Part shown: piece after piece, positions 8,358 through 17,175 of the stretch
Layout of the letters: every line of letters begins with the position of its first letter
Numbering within the stretch: the first letter of the stretch is position 1
Assembly (NCBI RefSeq): GCF_900116515.1
Contig: NZ_FPBA01000002.1
Location: 453,353-517,352, forward strand
DNA from: Geodermatophilus amargosae
GTDB lineage: Bacteria; Actinomycetota; Actinomycetes; Mycobacteriales; Geodermatophilaceae
Direction of reading: 5' to 3'
DNA length: 64,000 nt
Program-made: the position numbers and the translations under genes
Notes under the pieces: generated by a model
The model's database searches: none
The model's input: only the letters and a program-made list of their open reading frames with translations
What the model was told of the DNA's origin: nothing

Positions 8358-9017
8358 GTGCGCGAGCACTACCGCGAAGAGCTCGAGGACATCAACGCCT
8401 GCCTGGTGGAGATGTCGAACTCCGTCGGCTCCGCGATGACCAAGGCCACCACCGCACTGCTCGACGCCGACGTCGCCCTCGCCGACCTGGTCATCGCCGG
8501 GGACGAGCACATCGACGCGGTGCGCGAGAGCATCGAGGAGCGCTGCTTCACCCTGCTGGCCCGCCAGCAGCCGGTGGCCACCGACCTGCGCACGGTCACC
8601 ACGGCGATGCGCATCGTCGGCGACCTCGAGCGCATGGGCGACCTCGCGGTGCACGTGGCCAAGCTCGCCCGGATGCGCTTCCCGGAGTCCGCCGTCCCCG
8701 CCGAGGTGCGGCCGATCTTCCTCGAGGCCGGCCACGTCGCGCAGAGCCTGGTCGCCCAGGTCGGCACCGTCATCGCCAAGCTCGACGTCCAGGGCGCCGC
8801 CCAGCTCGAGAAGGACGACGACCTGATGGATGAGCTGCACCGTCAGCTGTTCACCGAGCTGCTCAGCCCCGGCTGGCCGCACGGCATGGAGTCGGCCATC
8901 GACATCACGCTGCTCGGCCGCTACTACGAGCGCTTCGCCGACCACGCCGTCAGCGTCGCCCGCCGCGTCGTCTTCCTGGTCACCGGCGAGCGGGACATGG
9001 TCGCGCTGCCCAACTGA
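8358..9017 (+). CDS. phoU: Phosphate transport regulator PhoU
   Basis: 219 residues made of two three-helix PhoU repeats (about 8-100 and 115-210). The family's metal-binding signatures are LERMGDLAVHVAKLA and YYERFADHAVSVARRV, with E/D-rich helix faces. PhoU couples the Pst transporter to the kinase and restrains the Pho response when phosphate is plentiful. The GTG at 8358 follows a GAGGAGGA ribosome site. It is divergent from senX3 with the Pho box between them. It ends ahead of a short hairpin and is convergent with gpmA. Confidence 0.95.
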   Translation: MREHYREELEDINACLVEMSNSVGSAMTKATTALLDADVALADLVIAGDEHIDAVRESIEERCFTLLARQQPVATDLRTVTTAMRIVGDLERMGDLAVHVAKLARMRFPESAVPAEVRPIFLEAGHVAQSLVAQVGTVIAKLDVQGAAQLEKDDDLMDELHRQLFTELLSPGWPHGMESAIDITLLGRYYERFADHAVSVARRVVFLVTGERDMVALPN

Positions 9018-9029
9018 GCTGCGCACATC

Positions 9030-9047
9030 GTCGGCCTCGCGGCCGAC
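9030..9047 (+). terminator. Hairpin after phoU
   Basis: GTCGGCC, loop TCGC, GGCCGAC: a perfect 7-bp stem with no T-run, in the gap between convergent phoU and gpmA. It is a modest candidate terminator. Confidence 0.35.
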
Positions 9048-9123
9048 ACCGCGGCCAGGTGCCGTGCCCCCGTCGAGCTGAGCCGTTCGCGCTCACTCCT
9101 CGGGGACCCTCCGGGCCCCCTCG

Positions 9124-9894
9124 TCAGCGCTTGCCCTGGTTCTTGACCGCCTCGATCGCGGCGGCCGCGGCCTCGGGGTCGAGGTACTCACCACCGGGCT
9201 TGACCGGCTTGAGGTCGGCGTCGAGGTCGTAGCGCAGCGGGACGCCGGTGGGGATGTTCAGCCCGACCACCTCGTCCTCGCCCATGTCGTCGAGGTGCTT
9301 CACCAGCGCGCGCAGGCTGTTGCCGTGGGCGGCCACCAGCACGGTGGCGCCGCTGCGCAGGTCCGGCACGATCGCGTCGTACCAGTACGGCAGCATCCGG
9401 ACGACGACGTCGGCCAGGCACTCGGTGGCCGGGCGCACCTCCGGCGGGAGGAACGCGTAGCGCGGGTCGGCGTCCTGCGAGTACTCGCTGCCGGCCTCGA
9501 TCGGCGGCGGCGGCGTGCTGTAGGACCGGCGCCAGACCATGAACTGCTCCTCGCCGTACTCGGCGAGGGTGGCCGCCTTGTCCTTGCCCTGCAGGGCGCC
9601 GTAGTGCCGCTCGTTGAGCCGCCAGGAGCGCCGCACCGGGATCCACTGCCGGTCGGCCGTGCCGAGGGCCAGCTCGGCGGTGGTGATCGCCCGCTTGAGC
9701 AGCGAGGTGTGCAGGACGTCGGGCAGCAGGTCGTGCTCGGCGAGCAGCCGACCGCCGCGGGCGGCCTCGGCGCGGCCCTTCTCCGACAGTTCGACGTCGA
9801 CCCAGCCGGTGAACAGGTTGGCCTTGTTCCACTCGCTCTCGCCGTGGCGGAGCAGGACCAGGGTGCCGGGCGCGCTCGCCGCAGACGTCGTCAC
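9124..9894 (-). CDS. gpmA: 2,3-bisphosphoglycerate-dependent phosphoglycerate mutase
   Basis: 256 residues. Glycolytic interconversion of 3- and 2-phosphoglycerate. The histidine-phosphatase motif [10 protein letters not shown] has catalytic H17. [11 protein letters not shown] and the second catalytic histidine in [10 protein letters not shown] are present, and length matches the dPGM family. The GTG at 9894 has CAGGAT six bases upstream, a leaderless start. Its place between phoU/senX3 and mshA matches the mycobacterial order gpm1-senX3-regX3. Confidence 0.96.
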   Translation of the reverse strand: MTTSAASAPGTLVLLRHGESEWNKANLFTGWVDVELSEKGRAEAARGGRLLAEHDLLPDVLHTSLLKRAITTAELALGTADRQWIPVRRSWRLNERHYGALQGKDKAATLAEYGEEQFMVWRRSYSTPPPPIEAGSEYSQDADPRYAFLPPEVRPATECLADVVVRMLPYWYDAIVPDLRSGATVLVAAHGNSLRALVKHLDDMGEDEVVGLNIPTGVPLRYDLDADLKPVKPGGEYLDPEAAAAAIEAVKNQGKR

Positions 9895-9939
9895 GAGCCC
9901 ATCCTGCCCGACCCGGGGAGCGCCGGGCCCGGCGAGGTG

Positions 9940-10251
9940 TCATCCGGCCAGCAGCGGCCAGAGCACCCAGGCCTCGTAGAGCACCGGCGGCGCCAGCCCG
10001 GCCAGCAGCCACGGGCTGAGCACCCGCCGGGAGGCACCCCAGCGGACGGCGGCCACCAGCGCCACGCTGCAGACCAGCGCGACCGCCAGCCACAGCGCGG
10101 TCGCGGCGACGTCGACGACGAACAGCTGGGTCAGCACGAGCTGCACGGCACACAGCAGCAGGGGGTAGACCAGGCCGGAGGCAGCCACCACGCCGATCAG
10201 CGCGCGGCCGAACCGTTCCTGCGCGGCGGGCTGCTCCTGCACCTCTCCCAC
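9940..10251 (-). CDS. Small hypothetical membrane protein
   Basis: 103 residues with three predicted membrane helices (about 18-42, 48-68 and 78-100), and a polar N-terminus (GEVQEQPAAQERF). No family is recognised. The GTG at 10251 lies one base after the stop of the DHA2 exporter, so it is the last cistron of the mshA-ybjN-exporter operon. Confidence 0.7.
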   Translation of the reverse strand: MGEVQEQPAAQERFGRALIGVVAASGLVYPLLLCAVQLVLTQLFVVDVAATALWLAVALVCSVALVAAVRWGASRRVLSPWLLAGLAPPVLYEAWVLWPLLAG

Positions 10252-10252
10252 G

Positions 10253-11851
10253 CTATGCGGAGGAGGTCTCCTGCGCCCCCGGCCGGCGTCGACCGGGCAG
10301 CCAGACGAGGACGACGACGGCGGCGACCGCCGCGGCGGCCGCGGTCCCGACGGCGGTCAGGTGCATCGCCGAGACGAACGCCTCGCGGGCGGTGTCGGCC
10401 AGCGCGTCGGCGGCCTCCGCGGCCTCGGGCTCGCCGGCCGCCCGCGCCCGGTCCGCCGTCGCCCGGGCCACCTCGAGGGTCGCGGCGATCGAGGTGCTCG
10501 CCTCGCCGCGCAGCCCGGCGGGGAGCACGTCGACGGCGCGGCCGAGGTTGGAGGCGTAGGCGGTGGCCAGCAGCGAGCCGAGGATGGCCACGCCGAGCGC
10601 GCCGCCCACCTGGCGGACCGTGTTGTTCACCGCCGCGCCGGCGCCGGCCTTCTCCCGCGGCACCACCGACATGATCGACTCGGTGGCCGGCGCCATGACC
10701 GCGCCCATGCCGAGCCCCTGCACGGTGAGCGTGGTGAGCAACAGCCACAGCGGGGCTGCCTCGTCCAGCAGCTGGAAGCCCAGGAACGACAGCGTGATGA
10801 GGACGAAGCCGGTGGTGCAGACGGCCTTGGCGCCGAACCGCTCGGCCAGCCGGGAGCTGCTCGGCGCCATGACCGCCATGCCCAGCGCGACCGGGATCAG
10901 CGCGGCGCCGGACTGCAGGGGGTCGTAGCCGCGGGCGCCCTGCAGGTAGTAGACGAGGTAGAAGGTCGCGCCCATCAGCGCGAAGAAGTTCAGGCCCAGC
11001 GCGGCGGCCGCGGCGGAGAACGCTGGGTTGCGGAACAGCGACACGTCGAGCGCCGGGTGCGCCGAGCGCCGCTGCAGCCAGACGAACAGCACCATGAGCA
11101 GCGCGCCGCCGATCAGGGGGACCAGCACCCCCGGCGTCGCCCAGCCCACCCCGGACCCGCCGTGGATGATCCCGTAGACCAGCCCGGCGAGGGCCGCGAT
11201 CGACAGCAGCACGCCCGGGACGTCGAGCCGGCCGGGGTCCGGGTCGCGCGACTCCGGCACGAACGCCAGCGTGCCGGCGACGCCGAGCAGCGCGACCGGC
11301 ACACCGATGAGGAAGATCGCGCCCCACCAGAAGTGGGTCAGCACCGCGCCGCTGGCCAGCGGGCCCCCGGCGACGGCGAGGCCGGCCGTGGCCGCCCAGA
11401 TGCCGATGGCGCGGCCGCGCTCACCGGCCGGGAAGACGTTGGTGATGACGGCGAGCGTCGTCGGCTGGACCGCCGCGCCGCCGATCCCCATCACCGCCCG
11501 CCAGGCGATGAGCTCCAGCGGACTGCCGGAGAAGGCGGCCATCACCGAGCCCCCGGCGAAGATCGCCAGCCCGATGAGCAGCACCCTCCGGCGGCCGATC
11601 CGGTCGCCGATCACGCCCCAGGAGAACAGCAGGCCGGCGAAGACCACGATGTAGGCGTCGACGGCCCACTGGAGCTCGCCCTGGGTGGCCCCGAGCTCCC
11701 GCTGCAGGGTCGGGATGGCCACGTTGAGCGTCGTGTTGCCCGTGATCACCACGAGCAGGCAGACGGTCATGGTGGCCAGCACCCACCAGCGGCGTGCGTA
11801 GCCGGGGCGCTCCTCGACGGCCGACGTGGCCGGCGCCCGGGTGACGGTCAT
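10253..11851 (-). CDS. DHA2-family (EmrB/QacA) MFS drug exporter
   Basis: 532 residues, about 14 membrane helices. The DHA2 family hallmarks are VITGNTTLNVAIPTLQRELG in helix 1, the antiporter loop GDRIGRRRVLLIG between helices 2 and 3, and WRAVMGIGGAAVQP. It probably exports drugs or small organic anions by proton antiport. The start overlaps the ybjN-like gene's stop (ATGA). Being co-transcribed with mshA makes export of mycothiol conjugates a possibility, but that is only context. Confidence 0.93.
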   Translation of the reverse strand: MTVTRAPATSAVEERPGYARRWWVLATMTVCLLVVITGNTTLNVAIPTLQRELGATQGELQWAVDAYIVVFAGLLFSWGVIGDRIGRRRVLLIGLAIFAGGSVMAAFSGSPLELIAWRAVMGIGGAAVQPTTLAVITNVFPAGERGRAIGIWAATAGLAVAGGPLASGAVLTHFWWGAIFLIGVPVALLGVAGTLAFVPESRDPDPGRLDVPGVLLSIAALAGLVYGIIHGGSGVGWATPGVLVPLIGGALLMVLFVWLQRRSAHPALDVSLFRNPAFSAAAAALGLNFFALMGATFYLVYYLQGARGYDPLQSGAALIPVALGMAVMAPSSSRLAERFGAKAVCTTGFVLITLSFLGFQLLDEAAPLWLLLTTLTVQGLGMGAVMAPATESIMSVVPREKAGAGAAVNNTVRQVGGALGVAILGSLLATAYASNLGRAVDVLPAGLRGEASTSIAATLEVARATADRARAAGEPEAAEAADALADTAREAFVSAMHLTAVGTAAAAAVAAVVVLVWLPGRRRPGAQETSSA

Positions 11852-12432
11852 CCCCCGCCGTCCGGCGCGGGTGCCGCCCCGTCGCCGTCGTCGGGCCCGG
11901 TCCGGCCCGCCTGCGCGAACGCGGCGAAGGCCTCGAGGTTGCGCAGCGACTCGCCGCGCTTGACCCGCCACTCCCACTCGCGGCGGATCGAGCTGCCGAA
12001 GCCGATCTCGAGCATGGTGTTGAAGTGGTCGTCGGCGTAGCTGAGGACCGCACCGAGCAGCCGGTCGAGCTCCTCGGGGGTCACCGCGGCGTGCGGCACC
12101 CGGCCGGTCAGGTAGACGTCGCCGACGCGGTCGACCGAGTAGGCGACGCCGTACATGCGCGCGTTGTGCTGCAGCAGGTAGGTCCACAGCTGCTCGCGGT
12201 TCTCGTCGGGCTGGCGGCAGACGAAGGCCTCCACCCGCAGCGCGTGCTCGCCCACGATCAGCCCGCACACCGTCTTGAGCTTCTTGCTGCCGGGCAGGTC
12301 GACCAGCCACCGTCCGGGCGCGGGGTGCTCGTGCACCAGCTCGGCGTCGCGCAGGGTCCGGTCGATGACCGCGTCGAGGGCGGCGACGACGTCGGCGCGG
12401 GGGGGCGGGTCTCCTCCGGCGCCCCCGGTCAC
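11848..12432 (-). CDS. YbjN domain protein
   Basis: 194 residues. The YbjN/type III chaperone-like fold covers about residues 15-160 ([19 protein letters not shown], then [19 protein letters not shown] and [20 protein letters not shown], given in parts). The last 25 residues are Gly/Asp-rich and disordered. GTG 12432 overlaps the mshA stop as GTGA. The mshA-ybjN pairing is conserved in actinobacteria (Rv0486-Rv0487), yet the role of YbjN there is unknown. Confidence 0.85.
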   Translation of the reverse strand: MTGGAGGDPPPRADVVAALDAVIDRTLRDAELVHEHPAPGRWLVDLPGSKKLKTVCGLIVGEHALRVEAFVCRQPDENREQLWTYLLQHNARMYGVAYSVDRVGDVYLTGRVPHAAVTPEELDRLLGAVLSYADDHFNTMLEIGFGSSIRREWEWRVKRGESLRNLEAFAAFAQAGRTGPDDGDGAAPAPDGGG

Positions 12433-13754
12433 CAGGCCACCTGCGTCCCCAGGTGGACGCCGGCCACCGGCCGCAGCGCCCGCCGCGCGGCACCGGCCAT
12501 CTCCGCGGCGGCCGAGGCGTAGGCGTCCACCAGCGCGTCGGCGGTGCGGTCCCAGGAGAAGGCGGCGGCGTGCCGGCGCGCCCCGGCGCCGAGCAGCTCC
12601 CGGCGCTCGAGCACCGCGCGGACGGCGGCCGCGTAGGCACCGGGGTCCCGTCCGTCGACCAGGACGCCGGACACGCCGTCGCGCACCGCCGTCCGCAGCC
12701 CGCCGACCGACGCGGCCACCACCGGCGTCCCGCAGGCCTGCGCCTCCAGCGCGACCAGGCCGAAGGACTCGTTGTGGCTCGGGACGACGGCGACGTCGGC
12801 GGCGCGGTAGTGCAGGGCCAGCCGGTCGGGCGGCTGCGGCGGCAGGAAGCGCACGAGGTCGGCGATGCCGAGGGAGGCGGCCAGCTCCTCCAGCTGCCGC
12901 GGCGCCTCGAGCCCCGACCCGCTGGGCGCCCCGACGACGTGCACCTGCAGCCGCGCGCGCAGCGCCGGGTCGTCGTCGAGCATGCGGGCGGCGGTGGTCA
13001 GCAGCAGGTCGGGCGCCTTGAGCGGCTGGATGCGGCCGACGAAGGTCAGGACGACGGCGTCGGCGGGCACGCCCAGGGCGCGGCGGGCGGCGGCGCGGTC
13101 GCCGGGGGTGAAACGCTCGAGGTCGACGCCCGGGGGGACGACGAGCGTGCGGCGCGAGTCGGCGCCGTAGTGCTCGACGAGCTGCCGGGCCTCCTCCTCG
13201 GTGTTGGCCACCAGGCGGTCGGCCTCGGCCACCACCTGCTCCTCGCCGATCACCCGGGCACGCGGCTCGGGCCGGTCGCCGTCGGCCAGCGCGGCGTTCT
13301 TCACCTTGGCGAGGGTGTGCGCGGTGTGGATGAGCGGCACGCTCCACCGGTCACGGGCCAGCCACCCGACCTGACCGGACAGCCAGTAGTGCGAGTGGAC
13401 GACGTCGTAGTGGCCTGGCTCGTGCTGGGCCTCCTCGCGCAGCACCCCCGCGGTGAAGGCGCACAGCTGGCCGGGGAGCTCCTCCTTGCCCAGGCCCTCG
13501 AACGGGCCGGCGCTGACGTGCCGCACGGTCACGCCCGGGCTCATCTCGACCACCGGCGGCAGGTCGCTGGAGGTGGCCCGCGTGAAGACGTCGACGGCGA
13601 TGCCGCGGGCGGCCAGCCGGCGGGACATCTCGACGATGTAGACGTTCATGCCCCCGGCGTCGCCGGCACCGGGCTGGTCGAGCGGGCTGGTGTGCACCGA
13701 GATCGTCGCCACCCGGCGGGGCACACGCGGGGTCAGCAGGCGGCGAGCAGGCAC
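12429..13754 (-). CDS. mshA: D-inositol-3-phosphate glycosyltransferase MshA (mycothiol synthesis)
   Basis: 441 residues, GT-B fold. It joins GlcNAc from UDP-GlcNAc to 1-L-myo-inositol-3-phosphate, the first mycothiol step. Visible features are [12 protein letters not shown] near the N-terminus, the glycine loop [20 protein letters not shown], the [10 protein letters not shown] region, [12 protein letters not shown], and the nucleotide-binding [19 protein letters not shown] of GT4 enzymes. The GTG at 13754 was chosen because GGAGG lies five bases upstream; the in-frame ATG at 13814 would add 20 atypical residues. It heads a four-gene operon. Confidence 0.95.
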   Translation of the reverse strand: MPARRLLTPRVPRRVATISVHTSPLDQPGAGDAGGMNVYIVEMSRRLAARGIAVDVFTRATSSDLPPVVEMSPGVTVRHVSAGPFEGLGKEELPGQLCAFTAGVLREEAQHEPGHYDVVHSHYWLSGQVGWLARDRWSVPLIHTAHTLAKVKNAALADGDRPEPRARVIGEEQVVAEADRLVANTEEEARQLVEHYGADSRRTLVVPPGVDLERFTPGDRAAARRALGVPADAVVLTFVGRIQPLKAPDLLLTTAARMLDDDPALRARLQVHVVGAPSGSGLEAPRQLEELAASLGIADLVRFLPPQPPDRLALHYRAADVAVVPSHNESFGLVALEAQACGTPVVAASVGGLRTAVRDGVSGVLVDGRDPGAYAAAVRAVLERRELLGAGARRHAAAFSWDRTADALVDAYASAAAEMAGAARRALRPVAGVHLGTQVAW

Positions 13755-13827
13755 ACAGACCTCCTGCCTCGCCCGGCCCCGGGCGCCGGCTCGGCACCCC
13801 TGTCGACTCTCCATCCTGCAACAGCGT

Positions 13828-13833
13828 CAGGAT
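13828..13833 (+). promoter_or_regulatory. -10-like element (CAGGAT) of the SDR gene
   Basis: CAGGAT ends six bases before ATG 13840, indicating a leaderless start. It lies in the gap that also carries the mshA upstream region. Confidence 0.4.
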
Positions 13834-13839
13834 GACCAC

Positions 13840-14628
13840 ATGCCCGGTGTAACCGATGTCTCCTCCTCCGGTCCGCGCGCGCTGCCGGGGAGCGGCCGCA
13901 CCGCCGTCGTCACGGGTGCCTCCAGCGGCATCGGCGCCGCCACCGCGGAACGGCTGGCCGCCGAGGGCTTCGACGTCGTCCTGGGTGCCCGGCGGATGGA
14001 CCGGCTGACCGCGCTGGCCGAGCGGATCGGCGCCCGCGCGCTGCCCCTCGACGTCACCGACCCCGCGTCGGTCGAGGCGTTCGCGACGGCGCTGCCGCGG
14101 GTCGACGTGCTGGTGAACAACGCCGGCGGCGCGTTCGACGCCAAGCCGGTGGCCGAGGCCGACCTGGACTCCTGGGCGCGCACCTACGACGTCAACGTGC
14201 TCGGCACCGTCCGGCTGACCAAGGCGCTGCTCCCCGCGCTGCGGGCCTCCGGCGCCGGTGACGTGCTGTTCGTCGGCTCGACGGCCGGGCTGGTCAGCTA
14301 CGAGGGCGGCAGCTCCTACACCGCGGCCAAGCACGGCGAGCACGCGCTGGCCGTGGCGCTGCGGTTGGAGCTGGTCGCCGAGCCGGTGCGGGTCATCGAG
14401 ATCGCGCCCGGGATGGTGCACACCGAGGAGTTCTCGCTCAACCGCACCGGCAGCCAGGAGAAGGCCGACGCCATCTACCGGGGCGTGCGCGAGCCGCTGG
14501 TAGCCGAGGACGTCGCCGACTGCATCGCCTGGGCGCTCACCCGTCCGCACCACGTGAACGTCGACCTGCTCGTCGTCCGCCCGCGCGCCCAGGCCGCCCA
14601 GCACAAGGTCCACCGCGAGGCCGACTGA
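13840..14628 (+). CDS. Short-chain dehydrogenase/reductase
   Basis: 262 residues. Classical SDR: the NAD(P)-binding TGASSGIGAATAE at about 23-35, NNAGG, and the catalytic serine in FVGSTAG followed by YTAAK (Tyr/Lys). The ARR after strand 2 suggests NADP preference. The substrate is unknown. Divergent from mshA, as the SDR Rv0484c is close to mshA in mycobacteria. Followed by a strong hairpin. Confidence 0.92.
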   Translation: MPGVTDVSSSGPRALPGSGRTAVVTGASSGIGAATAERLAAEGFDVVLGARRMDRLTALAERIGARALPLDVTDPASVEAFATALPRVDVLVNNAGGAFDAKPVAEADLDSWARTYDVNVLGTVRLTKALLPALRASGAGDVLFVGSTAGLVSYEGGSSYTAAKHGEHALAVALRLELVAEPVRVIEIAPGMVHTEEFSLNRTGSQEKADAIYRGVREPLVAEDVADCIAWALTRPHHVNVDLLVVRPRAQAAQHKVHREAD

Positions 14629-14637
14629 CCGAGCCGC

Positions 14638-14666
14638 GGGCAGCGACTGCGGGGAAGTCGCTGCCC
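14638..14666 (+). terminator. Strong hairpin between convergent genes
   Basis: GGGCAGCGACT, loop GCGGGGA, AGTCGCTGCCC: a perfect 11-bp stem right after the SDR stop. A third copy of GGCAGCGACT (14680-14689) overlaps the stop codon of the convergent gene. Probably a bidirectional terminator. Confidence 0.6.
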
Positions 14667-14687
14667 GGAGCGCGCCGCAGGCAGCGA

Positions 14688-15260
14688 CTACCCCGCAGGT
14701 GCGCGGTCGGCCCACCTGCGGACGGCGTCCCCGGTCCGGTAGACGGCGTCCGCAGCGTCCCGGACGACGGTCCACCGACGCTCTCCCGGACGCCGGTGCG
14801 CCAGCAGCTCCCGGTGCTCCCGCGCGCGTCGGCCGTCCTCCAGGAAGGCGTGCACGCCCCACGTCCGCACCGCCGGGTGGACGACGCCCGACGACACGGT
14901 GACGTCGATCCCGGCCAGCACGGGTGTCCGGGTGCAGCGCGCGAGCAGGTCGTCGACGAGCCGCGAGGCCTCCTCCACCAGGGCGTGCACGTCCGGCTCC
15001 TCGCCCCTCGGCGTCGCACCACCGGCGCGTAGGTCGCTCCACCATCCGCGGACGGCTGCCCGTGCGCGGCGCAGGCGGTGCGGCCGGAGCAGGTCGAACC
15101 GACTCGGCGCGGTCGAAGGCGGTGAGCACGGAGGGGCGCGCCAGCGGCTCCAGGTGCGGCGCCCAGCGTGCAGTCGCCCCGTTGACCGCCCGGAGCAGCC
15201 CCCGCCGTCGTCGACGAGGACGACGGGCCGGACCGGCCCCTCGCCCCACCGCGCGGTCAC
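14688..15260 (-). pseudogene. Hypothetical gene with two compensating frameshifts
   Basis: GTG 15260 overlaps the murB stop (GTGA), so the gene belongs to the murB operon. The start (TARWGEGPVRPVVLVDDGGG) and the last 130 residues read well in one frame. The middle only makes protein-like sense in another frame: LLRAVNGATARWAPHLEPL and then ARPSVLTAFDRAESVR. The shifts map to the C5 run at 15199-15203 and to about 15098-15101, and they cancel out. If restored, the product is about 190 residues, helical and cytoplasmic, of unknown function. Either a real double frameshift, a sequencing error, or a tolerated frame swap of about 33 residues. Confidence 0.6.
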
Positions 15261-16258
15261 AACCGCGTGGGCTCGGGGACCAGGGTGACGCCGAAGCGCT
15301 CGCGGACGGCCTCGATCACGCGGTCGGCGAAGGCCATGAGCTCGGCCGCGGTGGCCCCGGGCTCGGTGGTCAGCGCCAGGCTGTGCCGCGACGACGTCCC
15401 GACCCGGCCCGCGCGGGTGCCGCGGCCGAAGCCGGCCGACTGCACGAGCCAGGCGGCGCTGAGCTTGACCATGCCGTCGCCGGCCGGCCAGCTCGGGCAG
15501 CCGGGGACGGTCCGCGCAGCCGGGACGACGGGGTTGGTGAAGAAGGACCCGGCGCTACGGGTGTCGGGGTCGGCCGGGTCGACGACCATGCCCTTGCCCC
15601 GGCGCAGGTCGAGGACGGCCGCGCGGACGTCGGCCAGCGGCGCCCGCCCGCCCAGCTCCACGCCGACCCGCTTGGCGAGCTCCGCGTACCCGACCGGCCG
15701 GGACAGCGGCCCGGCGTCCAGCGCGAAGGTGACGGTGAGGACGACGAACCGGCCGGGCTCGCGCTTGAGCCGGCTGTCGCGGTAGCCGAAGGCGCACTCG
15801 GCGGTGGTCAGCGTCCGCTCGCGCTTCTCGGCGCGGTCGTAGACGCGGACCGCGGTGACCGTCTGCGCGACCTCCTGGCCGTAGGCGCCGACGTTCTGCA
15901 CCGGGGTGGCGCCGGTCGAGCCGGGGATGCCCGACAGCGCCTCCATGCCGGCCATCTCCGCCTCGACGGTGAGCGCGACCAGGTCGTCCCAGTCCTCACC
16001 GGCCTGCACCTCGAGGACCTCGCCGCGCCGCTCGACGCCGCGGCTGCGCACCGCGACGACGTCGCCGACCCACCCGTCGTCGGGCGCGACCAGGTTGGAG
16101 CCGCCACCGAGCACCAGCAGCGGCCGGCCGGCCTCGTCGGCCTCCCGGACGGCGGCGACCAGCTCGGCGGCGTCGGTGACCTCGACCAGGCGCTCGACGG
16201 GGCCGCCGACCCCCAACGTGGTGAGGTCGGCGAGACGGGCGTCGGATCGGACGAGCAC
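15257..16258 (-). CDS. murB: UDP-N-acetylenolpyruvoylglucosamine reductase
   Basis: 333 residues. Reduces UDP-GlcNAc-enolpyruvate to UDP-MurNAc with NADPH and FAD. The FAD-binding segment LLVLGGGSNLV, GIPGSTGATPVQNVGAYGQE, FGYRDSRLK and the proton-donor region SAGSFFTNP (Ser) are visible, as is the C-terminal SRHSLAL. GTG 16258 is preceded by TACCGT six bases upstream. Divergent from a methyltransferase-like gene. Confidence 0.95.
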   Translation of the reverse strand: MLVRSDARLADLTTLGVGGPVERLVEVTDAAELVAAVREADEAGRPLLVLGGGSNLVAPDDGWVGDVVAVRSRGVERRGEVLEVQAGEDWDDLVALTVEAEMAGMEALSGIPGSTGATPVQNVGAYGQEVAQTVTAVRVYDRAEKRERTLTTAECAFGYRDSRLKREPGRFVVLTVTFALDAGPLSRPVGYAELAKRVGVELGGRAPLADVRAAVLDLRRGKGMVVDPADPDTRSAGSFFTNPVVPAARTVPGCPSWPAGDGMVKLSAAWLVQSAGFGRGTRAGRVGTSSRHSLALTTEPGATAAELMAFADRVIEAVRERFGVTLVPEPTRL

Positions 16259-16303
16259 CAGCCCACGGTAGCCGCGCGAGGCGGGGACACCGGGGACGCC
16301 GAC

Positions 16304-16309
16304 TACCCT
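16304..16309 (+). promoter_or_regulatory. -10 element (TACCCT) of the methyltransferase pair
   Basis: TACCCT lies eight bases before GTG 16318. It is the probable promoter of the two overlapping methyltransferase-like genes. Confidence 0.4.
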
Positions 16310-16317
16310 CGGCACCG

Positions 16318-17175
16318 GTGAGCGAGGCGGGCAGCGGGCACAAGCGCCGGGCTGAGCTGGCCCCGAAGAAGGCCCACCCCCGGCTGGCGGCGGGCCGGGC
16401 GCGGGCACTGGGCCTGCCCACGCGGGGCACCACGAACGCCAACCGGCTGCGCCGCGTCGACCGCTGGCTGGTCGCCACCCAGGTGCCGCGGCTGCGCGAC
16501 GCCGCACGCCCGCTGGTGGTCGACCTCGGCTACGGCTCCTCGGCGGTGACCACCCTGGAGCTCGCCGAGCGACTGGGCCCCGAGGTGCGGGGGCTCGAGG
16601 TGATCGGCCTGGAGATCGACCCGGCGCGGGTCGCCGCCGTCGCCGGGGACCGCGACCCGCCCCGCGTGGACTTCCGCGTCGGAGGGTTCGAGCTGGCCGG
16701 GCTGCACCCGGTGCTGGTGCGGGCCTTCAACGTGCTGCGCCAGTACGACGAGGCGTCGGCCGCGCGGGCGTGGGGGACCATGTGCGCCGCGCTGGGCCCC
16801 GGCGGGCTGCTGGTCGAGGGCACCTGCGACGAGTGGGGACGGCGCTCGACGTGGGTGGCGCTCGACGCCGACGGTCCGCTGACCCTCACGCTGGCGGCGC
16901 GGGTCTCCGACCTCGACCGCCCGTCCGACCTCGCCGAGCGGCTGCCCAAGGCGCTCATCCACCACAACGTGCCCGGGCAGCCGGTGCACGACCTGCTGCG
17001 CGCCCTCGACACCGCGTGGGCCTCGGCGGCGGGCCTGTCGACGTTCGGGCCGCGGCAGCGCTGGGTCGCGGCGGTGCAGGCGCTCGCCGACGACGGGTGG
17101 CCGCTGGTGGGGAGCAGCCGTCGCTGGCGGCACGGCGAGCTGACCGTGCGCTGGTCGGCGGTGGCGCCGCGGTGA
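16318..17175 (+). CDS. Class I SAM-dependent methyltransferase-like protein
   Basis: 285 residues. A basic N-terminus (HKRRAELAPKKAHPR) precedes a SAM-binding Rossmann core: motif I VVDLGYGSSAVTTLELAERL at about 67, the acidic IGLEIDPARV, and FNVLRQYDEA. Its C-terminal third (STFGPRQRWVAAVQAL) is conserved in actinobacterial homologues, as far as I recall. The substrate is not evident. It overlaps the next gene by four bases (GTGA), so the two products are made together. Confidence 0.8.
   Translation: MSEAGSGHKRRAELAPKKAHPRLAAGRARALGLPTRGTTNANRLRRVDRWLVATQVPRLRDAARPLVVDLGYGSSAVTTLELAERLGPEVRGLEVIGLEIDPARVAAVAGDRDPPRVDFRVGGFELAGLHPVLVRAFNVLRQYDEASAARAWGTMCAALGPGGLLVEGTCDEWGRRSTWVALDADGPLTLTLAARVSDLDRPSDLAERLPKALIHHNVPGQPVHDLLRALDTAWASAAGLSTFGPRQRWVAAVQALADDGWPLVGSSRRWRHGELTVRWSAVAPR

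Noticed and set aside
13755..13814. ATG 13814 as mshA start
   Set aside because: Adds an atypical basic N-terminus; GTG 13754 has GGAGG five bases upstream and fits the family's start.
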